A stretch of 64,000 nucleotides of DNA from Clostridia bacterium. GTDB lineage: Bacteria > Bacillota > Clostridia > Oscillospirales > Acutalibacteraceae. Positions 18,501-25,340 of this stretch are shown piece by piece; the first letter of the stretch is position 1, and every line of letters starts with the position of its first letter. The translations under genes were made by a program, and so were the position numbers. Location: NCBI GenBank assembly GCA_017502085.1, contig JAFVVQ010000010.1:1-64000 (forward strand), given 5' to 3'. The notes beneath the pieces are model-generated. The model worked only from the letters and a program-made list of their open reading frames with translations. It searched no databases and was not told where the DNA came from.

Positions 18501-19761
18501 CAACGGAGGTAAATTCGCTGATAACTCAACGGCTAAGATTGAAACAACCGGCACAGCTATTGATGTAACCGGCAAGCTTCCCGTAACAAAGGAAAACGCA
18601 AACTTCCTCGGTTGGAAGGATACACTCACAGGCACAGTTTATGAAACCATTCCCGCAACATCAGACAAACCTCTCAATCTCGTTGCTCAGTGGGATGCAA
18701 TGGAACAGTATACAATCACTTACTATGTAGGCGCAACTGTTCACAAGACAGACAGCTACTATGAAGGCGAAGCAATTGTTCTTCCCTCAGCACCCACAGT
18801 CACAGGTTTCGACTTTGAAGGCTGGAAGCTTAAGGATGGCACAAAAGTTCCCGCAACAATGGGTACAGCAGACCTCGAAGCAGTTGCAGTTCTTACACCT
18901 CATAAGAACGATGTCAGATACTATCTCGACGATGCAAAGACAAATCTTTACAAAGAATATAAAGATGTAGCATACGGTTCAGAAATCGAAGTTCCCGCAG
19001 ATCCTACTCATCCCACAAATCCCGAGCTTGTTTTTGCAGGTTGGAATCCCGCGGTTGAGTCAGAGATGCCCGATAACGATGTTGAATACGTAGCAACCTG
19101 GAAGGAAATCGAAGACGAAAAGTATTCGGCACAGTTTATAGCTAACGGCAAGACTCATGCTCTCCATGTTCTTGCAGCAGGCGATGCTATCCCCGAAGTT
19201 CCCGATCCCAAGAAGTTCGGATTTGTGTTCGTAGGTTGGGAACCCGCAGTTCCCGAAGTAATGCCCGCACAGAATATGGTCTTTGAAGCTCAGTGGGAAA
19301 TCGATAAAGACTTTGCTTCAATCATCATTGGCGGTACGGTAATTGGCGGCGGCGCAATCGCAGGTATCATCGGCACAGGTGCAATCATCGGCGGCGCATC
19401 GATCATCGGCGGCATCCTTGTTTTCTGGGGTGCATCTGAAATCGCTAAGAACACATTCACCGTAACTTATATGGTAGACGGCGAAGTTTACAAGACCTAT
19501 AAGGTACTTGCCGGCACAAAGATTCCTGTTCCTGCTGATCCCTCAAAGGACGGTTGCGAATTCGCAGGCTGGAATCCTGAAGTTCCCGAGAAGATGCCCA
19601 AGAAGGATCTCGTATTCGAAGCAAAGTGGAGCGCAGATTCCGATGTTGATATTCCCTCAACAGGTTCATTCTCAGGTATGGCTGCATTCGCAGCAATCTC
19701 GGCAGCGAGTGCAATAGCATTCATTGCTACAAAGAAAAAGAAGGATGAAGACGAGGAATAA
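12511..19761 (+). CDS. Giant wall-anchored protein with InlB-type B repeats
   Basis: A 2416-residue surface protein. A signal peptide ends near residue 27 (MSVMGYAAND). Residues of about 30-280 form a non-repeated beta-rich region that may be cohesin-like. About 26 copies of an InlB B-repeat (Listeria-Bacteroides repeat) unit follow, each with a GYxFxGW core and a later MPxxxxxxxAxW strand. Residues of about 2267-2310 are an unusual glycine-rich hydrophobic segment, followed by one more repeat. The C-terminus has an IPSTG sortase-type motif, a hydrophobic helix and a KKKKDEDEE tail. The start at 12511 has AAGGAGG nine bases upstream; an ATG two codons earlier is too close. Such proteins act in adhesion or surface-layer roles; the ligand is unknown. 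Confidence 0.9.
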   Translation: MTLFKKSLALVLAIAMIFSTMSVMGYAANDGSAGIKYFAHMNADGTVGTHTDGNGYEFVVKFFRQVDGEWVETEKAAPGEKVIARVFVGTEFDVTSSVVALTAFDLNYLDITQKGSNYVLTVNTNNKSGISFSSLSVGSTFEDPYKNAKLKPYFTKPGIVDDGSGNVTESYFVPYSYFKDADGNIDKGIVIAGSSIDTASKIGPLDVSDWTYSLEFTVKSNDYVRNPENKGFVSVPLEFASQKEIKDGVYGAPATGITNIAKVGSDAVDLNTCFSFEEWYTYGETTPGYISVHSNATFDPVAEEGGYFADNSATKVVSGVIGEDNIALGSVTPLNDKGKKFVGWSLTKGGEVIPVSEYSSVFFDYDDVTFYAVWEDDEVTTYYTYEVYQMNPDGTYPEAPISQSFYEKAGETITVKETDAPENFYLDTTASNILTGVVNADNSTVLRAYFARKQYKATYHFTDNNGPQTDIIVLNFGQTIPEFTAVPGGPVVPGKVFEGWSTSETENIAAPVVMPGNDIDLYPIYSDILYTYVYDADGGKFADNEEFKSFVYKYGEVPATFDEIPVKEGYEFSCWDENLPATVTEDLTFTAIYNAGNYTVTFVDSEGKVLSEETFEYGTEISEAYIPEGYKADAWTLDNGVVAEFPFTLTEDVTLNATDDANLYNVKFLVDGEVYEEYQIESGSDVVVPDEDPADKTGYKFVMWDPDPVGQIVDEEDLVFEAIFVKGEYVLSFDTDGGTPVDAITAVYGENIADKLPGENATSKEGYTFAGWDTKLPETMPGENTVVKALWIANAYSVKFVNGLTGAEIETVSGEFGATVIAPALPEEAGYTFAWDVTPPATIPAKNEKGEVMANGGVMTVTAVPTAADVTITFNTNGGTPAEMAQIGGKAHADITPAITEPTAPEGMHFAGWNDGKGNVVETPVKFPAESVTLTAVYKNNSYTATYDPDGGVFADNTTANKTFTVEYGAEVPAPAAPTKKNFVFKGWSPVVTTMPAKDTTFTAQWEPIGPVDYTITVYAVNPATGEYLDAIVNNYKAEVGTKLQILEKGSAVPDGVTAIWYEDLYTSSTNVPDVANAGNVLSVEIDSDADNALVAYFKLATYSAAFDANGGAFTNAPADDTRYDGNQFVAEGTYGEEVELPVEPKMEGYDFVGWKDGETGFVYTDEVPAFAGDVDYSAEWKIKTYDITFTVTDEEGNVVFEETVTFEHGEEVVAPEYTPEDGYKFDGWDIPAGTKAEDADDYSNAADLVEYDVKYVAISGVPAGATIPEATIKAFKETFDVGAATVPAGYTFNGWFINSASGAKADATYTMTAAPVTFYGEFTANTYSINYDVAGGDYLAATPVTFGAPVTDITVPTKEGYTFKGWVDVQGEAVTDDKGKVIDTEFTMPAEDILLKATWEKNPTFHNVIYTYNIAGIAEVPATATNIQAGTTYTLAAAPADTAEYRFTGWFYNSNKVTEIVMPAADAYIIGIWEPIVAETFTLTLDANGGKFADNTDKNESQHQKNADISAFNALVPTREGYTFKGWDKALTVMLGEALTVKAVWEVEKYVINFNTNGGSEVPSMEVTYGQTVTAPANPTKDGYDFVAWTPALPTTMGDIGDAGSSLTVEATWEAKKYPVSLDANGGLLSNGDETFEMNEVAFDTVLSTVAPVADPTRDGFKFLGWKATGVTGYVTIPATQPVGGLSLTADWEALDNTISFDANGGKSVADMNVKTGETVTQLPVTTKEGNEFLGWMDADGKLVTDKDGKFTTTFVMPADDVKFTASWKIKSAAVEYVFEGEVPSGATLPAGGTYEYGATVTVEPAPSAEGYTFDGWYNGTTPVAPGSTFKMGEEKVTLTGKWTKDVVKTYKVTFNAAGGTFVDGKTSWVYELKDGDPIVKPADTDLSREGYEFSGWTPTVPSNVDGKDLTFSAVWNVSDTRKNLVANANGGKYSDGTSVKNHKFNAGEMVNGAIEEPTRDNYVFDGWNGLNADGTMPSSDTTITAKWVAKVTIDPNGGKFADNSTAKIETTGTAIDVTGKLPVTKENANFLGWKDTLTGTVYETIPATSDKPLNLVAQWDAMEQYTITYYVGATVHKTDSYYEGEAIVLPSAPTVTGFDFEGWKLKDGTKVPATMGTADLEAVAVLTPHKNDVRYYLDDAKTNLYKEYKDVAYGSEIEVPADPTHPTNPELVFAGWNPAVESEMPDNDVEYVATWKEIEDEKYSAQFIANGKTHALHVLAAGDAIPEVPDPKKFGFVFVGWEPAVPEVMPAQNMVFEAQWEIDKDFASIIIGGTVIGGGAIAGIIGTGAIIGGASIIGGILVFWGASEIAKNTFTVTYMVDGEVYKTYKVLAGTKIPVPADPSKDGCEFAGWNPEVPEKMPKKDLVFEAKWSADSDVDIPSTGSFSGMAAFAAISAASAIAFIATKKKKDEDEE

Positions 19762-19792
19762 TTCCCTGAATTCTCCTGAAAACTAAATTAAC

Positions 19793-19827
19793 AACCGCCG
19801 CGGTCACTATGACTGCGGCGGTTTTCT
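19793..19827 (+). terminator. Terminator after the giant gene, possibly bidirectional
   Basis: AACCGCCGC (19793-19801) pairs with GCGGCGGTT (19814-19822) and is followed by TTCTT. It lies between converging genes. Confidence 0.85.
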
Positions 19828-19839
19828 TATATGTGCAGA

Positions 19840-19861
19840 TGTAAAGCTATTGTGCTTTACA
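19840..19861. repeat. Inverted repeat TGTAAAG-N8-CTTTACA, second copy
   Basis: The same 7-base arms and 8-base spacing as the hairpin at 9363-9384, with a different loop. It lies between converging genes and is not followed by a T run on either strand. Confidence 0.5.
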
Positions 19862-19912
19862 AAAAATAATTCTAATGATCTACGTTTATTTTTTCGGTAT
19901 CCCTTGATAATA

Positions 19913-21070
19913 TTAGACTGAAATAGCTTTTAGAATTCGGAAAAATATCATAGTAAAGGTTAATGCCTTTACGGATTCGGGCGCAGTTAGTTTGTATTCC
20001 GAGAGCTTTTCGTTGCCAAGTGAGAAGGTGACTGTTCCCAGAACCTGACCTTTTTCAATAGGTGCCGCAACGTCGACAGCGAGGTCGATCGTTTGTTTGA
20101 TTTCCGATTCGCTTCCTTTTTTGATCAGCACCGGTTCGGGTCTGGGAATGGTGGGCAAAACCTCTTCTTTTTCTCCTTTGATGACCTTAACGGAAGGTAT
20201 AAGTGATGGATCGATAACGGGTGTGACGGTCGTATAATTGGAGAAGCCCCAGTTCAGCAGAGCTTTTGCGGTTTCAAAACGGTCACTGCTGTTTGAACTG
20301 CCCATAACAACTGCAATCAGGTGAGTATCGTCTCTTTTGGCACTGGCCGAAACGCAACACCCCGCCTTTGCGGTTGTTCCGGTTTTCAGACCCGTTGTGC
20401 CCTCGAAAAATCTTACAAGTTTGTTTGTGTTGACGAGTTCGGTTTCACCGTTTCTTACCGAATCCATCCATATAGTGGTATAGTTTATAATCATTTCGTG
20501 CTTCAGAAGTTCGCGGCTCATAATAGCAACGTCAAGAGCTGTTGTGAGATGGTTTTCGGTTGTGTCGTCAAGACCGGTGCAATTCTCAAAATTTGTATTT
20601 TTCATTCCGAGTTGTTTTGCTCTTTCATTCAGCATTGAAACAAAGGCGGTATCGCTGCCTGCTATATGTTCACCGAGAGCGGTGCACGCATCGTTCGCAC
20701 TGTAAACTGCAGTGGCCTTGAGTAAATCGTCAACCGTCATTTGTTCGCCCTCTTTGAGCCATATCTGTGAGCCGCCTTTTGATGCTGCATTTGCTGAAAC
20801 GGTAACGACATCGGTCAGTGTAATCTTTTCTGATTTGATTGCTTCAACTGTCAGAAGCAAAGGCATAATTTTGGTAACCGATGCGGGGGAGAGCTTTTCG
20901 TTTTCGTTATATTTCAGAAGCACCTTGCCTGTGGATGCATCCATAAGCACTGCCGCTTTGGCTTTTATTTCAACGGGCAAATTCTCTTCACCGAATCCGA
21001 TGCAGGTGAATGACAGTATTATTGCAAACGAAACTGCCGCCGAGATAACGGCTCTGATGAATTTTTTCAT
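19913..21070 (-). CDS. D-alanyl-D-alanine carboxypeptidase (PBP5/DacF type)
   Basis: The 385-residue exported enzyme trims the terminal D-Ala from peptidoglycan stem peptides. A signal peptide (MKKFIRAVISAAVSF to CIGFG) is followed by the penicillin-binding triads: S-x-x-K in SPASVTKIM near residue 63, S-x-N in SANDACTA and K-T-G in LKTGTTAKAG. After about residue 270 comes the PBP5-type C-terminal beta domain, and the last residues form an amphipathic membrane-anchoring helix (FTMIFFRILKAI). The ATG at 21070 has AAAGGGG nine bases upstream. The gene is divergent from mtaB. In spore formers dacF-like paralogues adjust cortex cross-linking; which paralogue this is cannot be decided. Confidence 0.92.
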   Translation of the reverse strand: MKKFIRAVISAAVSFAIILSFTCIGFGEENLPVEIKAKAAVLMDASTGKVLLKYNENEKLSPASVTKIMPLLLTVEAIKSEKITLTDVVTVSANAASKGGSQIWLKEGEQMTVDDLLKATAVYSANDACTALGEHIAGSDTAFVSMLNERAKQLGMKNTNFENCTGLDDTTENHLTTALDVAIMSRELLKHEMIINYTTIWMDSVRNGETELVNTNKLVRFFEGTTGLKTGTTAKAGCCVSASAKRDDTHLIAVVMGSSNSSDRFETAKALLNWGFSNYTTVTPVIDPSLIPSVKVIKGEKEEVLPTIPRPEPVLIKKGSESEIKQTIDLAVDVAAPIEKGQVLGTVTFSLGNEKLSEYKLTAPESVKALTFTMIFFRILKAISV

Positions 21071-21111
21071 AAATATAACCCCTTTCAAGTCAATATATGC
21101 ACGTGCGAAGG

Positions 21112-21140
21112 TTGATTATCACTGTTTTTTCTGCTATAAT
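21112..21140 (+). promoter_or_regulatory. Promoter of mtaB
   Basis: TTGATT (21112-21117), a 17-base spacer and TATAAT (21135-21140), in the 102-base divergent region shared with the dac gene. Confidence 0.7.
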
Positions 21141-21172
21141 CATATAAATCGATTTCAGAATGAGGATTTTAA

Positions 21173-22456
21173 ATGAAAGCTGCATTTTACACTCTCGGAT
21201 GCAAAGTTAATCAGTATGAATCTCAGGCGATGGCACAGAGACTTGAGCGGATGGGCTTTGTTATCTGCGACCCGACTGAAGAGGCGGATGTTTATATTAT
21301 AAATTCATGCACGGTAACTGCAGAAAGTGACCGTAAAACCCGTCAGACGGTGCGACGCTTCAGAAAACTTCATCCTGACAGCCTTGTTTTGCTGACGGGA
21401 TGTATGCCTCAGGCGTTTCCGCAGGAAAGTGCTGAACTTGACAGTGCGGATATCGTTATCGGCAACAAAAGCAACCATCTGATTTATGATTATATAATGC
21501 AGTTTATAAACGGAAGTGGCAGAATAGTTGCCGTTGAGCAACACGAAAGCGGTGAGCCGTTCAAGGGTGACACTATAAGCGAATTCCGTGAAAGGACAAG
21601 GGCAAACGTCAAAATTGAAGACGGATGTAACCGATTCTGCTCATACTGCATTATTCCTTATGCAAGAGGCAGAGTACGTTCAAAACCGCTTGAAACACTT
21701 AAGGCGGAGATTGCATTGCTTGAAAAAAGCGGTTTCAGTGAGATAGTGCTTGTTGGTATCAATCTCTCGGCGTACGGCACTGATATAGGTTCGAGCCTTG
21801 CAGAGGCAGTTGAAACTGTGGCATCTTTTGATGGCGTAAAGAGAATAAGGCTCGGATCACTTGAGCCTGACCATATAACAGATGACGTTATTTCAAGACT
21901 GTCGGCGGTTGAGAAATTTTGCCCTCAGTTTCATATTTCTCTTCAGAGCGGATGCGATAAAACGCTTAAGAAGATGAACAGACATTATTCTTCCGGAGAA
22001 TATTATGAGCTTTGTATGAAGCTGCGCAAGAATTTTGAGGGAGCAACCCTCACAACTGACGTTATGGTCGGATTCCCTGATGAAACTTCAGAAGATTTTG
22101 CGCAGTCGCTTGAATTTGTCAGGAAGGTCGGATTTGAAAAGGTGCACGTTTTCCCGTATTCACGCAGAGCGGGAACGCCTGCTGCAAGAATGGCAAACCA
22201 GGTTGAAAATGCCGAAAAATCAAGGCGTGCGGCTATTATGATTGAAGAAACGGAAAAAATCCGCAAGGCATTTCTGGAGTTACAGATCGGTAAAGTTCTT
22301 GAGGTTTTGCCCGAAGAATTCCACGACGGTTTTGTACAGGGCTATACTGCAAACTATACCCCCGTCAGAATTATGGGTGCAGATAAACTGAAAGAAATAA
22401 TAAAAGCAGAAATCATCGCCGTAGAGGATGATTTCTGCATCGGAAAAGCAATATAA
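21173..22456 (+). CDS. mtaB: tRNA (t6A37) methylthiotransferase MtaB
   Basis: The 427-residue radical SAM enzyme adds a methylthio group to N6-threonylcarbamoyl-adenosine 37 of tRNAs. The N-terminal UPF0004 domain supplies three cysteines (TLGCKVNQ, NSCTV, TGCMPQ) for one [4Fe-4S] cluster. The radical SAM motif is CNRFCSYCIIPYARG near residue 145, and the C-terminal ~65 residues are a TRAM-like RNA-binding domain. TLGCKVNQYE is diagnostic for MtaB rather than MiaB. It is a single-gene transcript with its own promoter and terminator. Confidence 0.95.
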   Translation: MKAAFYTLGCKVNQYESQAMAQRLERMGFVICDPTEEADVYIINSCTVTAESDRKTRQTVRRFRKLHPDSLVLLTGCMPQAFPQESAELDSADIVIGNKSNHLIYDYIMQFINGSGRIVAVEQHESGEPFKGDTISEFRERTRANVKIEDGCNRFCSYCIIPYARGRVRSKPLETLKAEIALLEKSGFSEIVLVGINLSAYGTDIGSSLAEAVETVASFDGVKRIRLGSLEPDHITDDVISRLSAVEKFCPQFHISLQSGCDKTLKKMNRHYSSGEYYELCMKLRKNFEGATLTTDVMVGFPDETSEDFAQSLEFVRKVGFEKVHVFPYSRRAGTPAARMANQVENAEKSRRAAIMIEETEKIRKAFLELQIGKVLEVLPEEFHDGFVQGYTANYTPVRIMGADKLKEIIKAEIIAVEDDFCIGKAI

Positions 22457-22466
22457 CTCATTGATT

Positions 22467-22494
22467 GCACCGCTCGGTTGCGCGGTGCTTTTTT
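22467..22494 (+). terminator. Terminator of mtaB
   Basis: GCACCGC (22467-22473) pairs with GCGGTGC (22482-22488), followed by six T residues. It touches the stop codon of the converging spore germination gene. Confidence 0.9.
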
Positions 22495-23923
22495 AGTTTT
22501 TACTGCTGTTAATCGGCATTCTGAAAATCAGACTTTTCAGTGCCTTTATATTGAGCGGGATGAGAGGATAAAGAAAACTCTGTCCCGTTACGGTTTTATT
22601 GAACGCAATTTCAAGTGCGATTATTACGACACCTGCGAGGAAGCCCCATGCGTTGAAAAGTGCGGTCAGTCCGAGAAGCATCATACGGAGCAGCTTGAAA
22701 GCGTAACCGAGTTCAAAGCTCGGCTGAGTGAAGTTTGTCATTGCAACGAAAGCCATATAGAGAACTACCTCGGGCACGAACCATCCTGCTGAAACCGCGA
22801 ATTCGCCGAGAACAAGTGCTCCGATGATACCGAATGAACCGCTGAGTGCCTGCGGTGTGTTGATTGATGCAAGGCGGATGGTATCGATAACGATTTCAAC
22901 AATAAAAAGCTGTGCGATAATAGGGACGCTGTTCGGCTCTTCAATCCGTATAAAATCCAACCATTGCGGGATATATTCCGGGTTACGGATGAGCAGATAC
23001 CAAAGCGGAATCAAAAGCAGTGTCAACGCAAAAACAAACATACGTATAATTCGCAGATATGAGCCGATGAGCGGAGACATATAAAAATCGTTGGTATCCT
23101 GCAAAAAGTCGAATATGCCCGACGGGATTATCATTGCGGCGGGTGAATTATCGGTCAGCAGAATGATGCTGCCTTCAAGTACGCAGGCTGCAGCGGCATC
23201 GGGTCTTTCGGTATATCTCACCTTCGGAAAGGGGTTGAATCTTTGCTTTGTAACGAGACATTCAACCAGACTTTGCTGACCCAGAGTGAGGGAATTCACT
23301 TTGATGTCATTCAATTTTCGGCGCAGAGTGTTCAGTGCCTTGTCGCTGACATTTCCCTTCATATAGCAAACAACAACGTCTGTTTTGGAAGATTCCCCGA
23401 CGGTAAAAAGCTCCATGGTCAGACTCGTGTCACGGATTCTGCGGCGAATGAGTGCGGAGTTGAAAACAAGCGTTTCAACAAAACCGTCATGAGGACCTCT
23501 CAGAACTCTGTCATTTTCGGGTTCACTCATTGACCTGACAGGATACGTTCTTGCATCAACAATAATGCCTTCACAGAAACCGTCGGCAATCAGACCGATA
23601 CCACCGGAAAGCACGTATTTGATGAAATCTTCGGGTTTGCCGGCAACATCTGTTTCAACGTAGGGGATGAATGCATCGGCAAACTCTCTGGCGGTCTTTT
23701 TAGATAAGAATTCTTTTTCCTTTATCTGCATCAGATAAGCCATGACTCTTTCCATAAGCTCATCTTTACAAAAACCGTCGATGAAGTAAAGACGGATTCG
23801 CTTTTTGCCGCCCACAAGAATATCTCTGCCGACGATGTCGAAGCTTTCCTTGAGTCTCAGTTTACTGTCAAGCATATTGATGTTTTGAGTGAAATTATCG
23901 GAAAAGCTGTTTGTCACGGCCAT
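22493..23923 (-). CDS. GerA-family spore germination protein (SpoVAF-like)
   Basis: A membrane protein of about 476 residues of the GerA family: a soluble N-terminal domain (about 270 residues, with YFIDGFCKDELMERV) followed by several membrane helices (LLLIPLWYLL, GIIGALVLGEFAVSAGW, LGLTALFNAWG). GerA proteins are germinant-receptor subunits of the spore inner membrane; SpoVAF is a relative linked to the SpoVA channel. No gerB or gerC partner is adjacent, which favours an orphan or SpoVAF-like role. The start is uncertain: GTG 23926, ATG 23923 or GTG 23917, the last best placed relative to the GAGG site. A possible forespore promoter lies upstream. Confidence 0.88.
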   Translation of the reverse strand: MAVTNSFSDNFTQNINMLDSKLRLKESFDIVGRDILVGGKKRIRLYFIDGFCKDELMERVMAYLMQIKEKEFLSKKTAREFADAFIPYVETDVAGKPEDFIKYVLSGGIGLIADGFCEGIIVDARTYPVRSMSEPENDRVLRGPHDGFVETLVFNSALIRRRIRDTSLTMELFTVGESSKTDVVVCYMKGNVSDKALNTLRRKLNDIKVNSLTLGQQSLVECLVTKQRFNPFPKVRYTERPDAAAACVLEGSIILLTDNSPAAMIIPSGIFDFLQDTNDFYMSPLIGSYLRIIRMFVFALTLLLIPLWYLLIRNPEYIPQWLDFIRIEEPNSVPIIAQLFIVEIVIDTIRLASINTPQALSGSFGIIGALVLGEFAVSAGWFVPEVVLYMAFVAMTNFTQPSFELGYAFKLLRMMLLGLTALFNAWGFLAGVVIIALEIAFNKTVTGQSFLYPLIPLNIKALKSLIFRMPINSSKN

Positions 23924-23936
23924 CACCTCAAAAGAA

Positions 23937-23968
23937 AAATGGTGGCAGAAATATATCTGTCACCATTT
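23937..23968 (-). terminator. Terminator of the spore peptidoglycan-binding gene
   Basis: Leftward AAATGGTG pairs with CACCATTT, with an inner ACAGA/TCTG stem, followed by TTTTTCTTTT. It sits about 10 bases before the ribosome site of the next co-directional gene. Confidence 0.8.
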
Positions 23969-23970
23969 AT

Positions 23971-23997
23971 TATTATCTCAAAAATCAGCGATATTCA
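23971..23997 (-). promoter_or_regulatory. Possible sigma-G/sigma-F promoter for the GerA-family gene
   Basis: Read leftward: TGAATA (23992-23997), a 14-base spacer and GATAATA (23971-23977). This resembles the known forespore consensus TGMATA-N14/15-CATAMTA with one mismatch at the first -10 base. The transcription start would fall in the first arm of the terminator hairpin, weakening it. Confidence 0.4.
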
Positions 23998-25328
23998 TTA
24001 TAAAGATTGACTATTGCGTTCCACGTCAGCGGACCTACGGCACCGGTCTGCGGAATATTGCTTATCTTCTGCACCGCCTGAACGGCAGCTTTTGTCCGTT
24101 CTCCGTAAATTCCGTCAACCGCAACAAGCGGAACGGATTTGTTATTCTGTGCGATTGTCCGGAGAAACATCTGGATCTGAGAAACAACGTTTCCGCTTGC
24201 GCCTGTCGTGATGGTGTAGCCCGGATAGAGCAAAGAGGAATATGAGCGGTATTCATCGGGCAGAGAATTAAGGGTGCTGAAATATGCATCCTGAAGGCGG
24301 TACCACGTGCTTCTGCCGACGATACCGTCAACTGTAAGACCGTATTCTCTCTGAAACGTACGAACGGCATTGTCTGTTGCAGATCCGAAAATACCGTCGA
24401 CCTTGATTTCCGGCAATCTGTCATTGAAAAATCCGAGAAACGCAAGGTAATACTGAATTGTGCGTACGTCGTTGCCCCTGTCTCCGCGACGGAGAGGCTT
24501 ACTGTATATTCTGTCAACTTCGCTCAGGGTTATGCCTTCGGAATATAAATCCGAAACCTTTTTGACTGCATTATATATCTGCTTGATTTTGTACCACGTT
24601 GACTTGCCGACAATTCCGTCAACGGAAAGCCCGAAAATATTCTGAAAAGATCTGACTGCGGAGCGCGTAGCTGCATCGTAGATTCCGTTGGTGTCAGGAA
24701 TTGACGGAATGGCGGGGTAGTTTCTTCGGATTCTGTTGAGTTGGCGCTGAATTGTTCTCACGTCTTCACCTGCGCTTCCGAGACGAAGAAGCGTGCCGGG
24801 ATAGGATTGAGCGATGTTTTTGACAGGTGCGTTTCTGACTATGTTGATGTCGTTGCCGTAGTAATTCTGAAGTATCTGATAGGGTGTTCTGCCTTGGTTT
24901 GCAAGGGAAACAGTACCCCATTGAGACAGACCGCGACAGGTAACCGTACGTCCGTCACAGTATTCGGTGAAATATGGCTGAATCTGATTACCCTTTGTCA
25001 CATAGTCGTTGAAAAGCTCGTCGACGAGTCTGCTGACGTTGGAGAAAATATCTCTGCCGTCAACGTATGCCTGATCGTATGCCGTTGAGTTTGTGATATC
25101 GAAATTATAACCTCTGCTCCGATAGTATTCGCTGTATATTCTGTTGAGTGCAAATGAAACCTGAGCATATATATTCGCTCTGATCGCATTTTCTGGCCAG
25201 GTCGGATAAATTTCGCTTGAAGCAACGTTTTTGATATATTCGGTGAACGGAACTCTCACGTTACGGGCGTTTGAATTCGGAGGGCCGAGGTGGACCGTGA
25301 TATAATCGGGTATAACGGGTGTTGCCAT
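23985..25328 (-). CDS. SpoIID-like protein with three peptidoglycan-binding domains
   Basis: The 447-residue protein has an N-terminal SpoIID/amidase-enhancer-like segment (residues 25-145; VPFTEYIKNVASSEIYPTW, then TCRGLSQWGTVSLANQG). Three PG_binding_1 units follow, near residues 158-245, 275-350 and 370-447, each with a GxxGxxVxxIQ start and a VDGIxGxxT middle. No signal peptide is visible, so it is probably made in the mother cell and assembled on the spore, or exported by an unusual route. It is 12 bases downstream of the partner gene. A role in spore peptidoglycan binding or remodelling is inferred from domains and from the germination gene beside it. Confidence 0.83.
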   Translation of the reverse strand: MATPVIPDYITVHLGPPNSNARNVRVPFTEYIKNVASSEIYPTWPENAIRANIYAQVSFALNRIYSEYYRSRGYNFDITNSTAYDQAYVDGRDIFSNVSRLVDELFNDYVTKGNQIQPYFTEYCDGRTVTCRGLSQWGTVSLANQGRTPYQILQNYYGNDINIVRNAPVKNIAQSYPGTLLRLGSAGEDVRTIQRQLNRIRRNYPAIPSIPDTNGIYDAATRSAVRSFQNIFGLSVDGIVGKSTWYKIKQIYNAVKKVSDLYSEGITLSEVDRIYSKPLRRGDRGNDVRTIQYYLAFLGFFNDRLPEIKVDGIFGSATDNAVRTFQREYGLTVDGIVGRSTWYRLQDAYFSTLNSLPDEYRSYSSLLYPGYTITTGASGNVVSQIQMFLRTIAQNNKSVPLVAVDGIYGERTKAAVQAVQKISNIPQTGAVGPLTWNAIVNLYNEYR

Positions 25329-25340
25329 TTTTCAGCCTCC

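Noticed and set aside
12511-19761. CRISPR-like periodic repeats
   Set aside because: The periodicity is at the protein level, with units of varied length and diverged DNA inside one open frame. There are no identical direct repeats with unique spacers.
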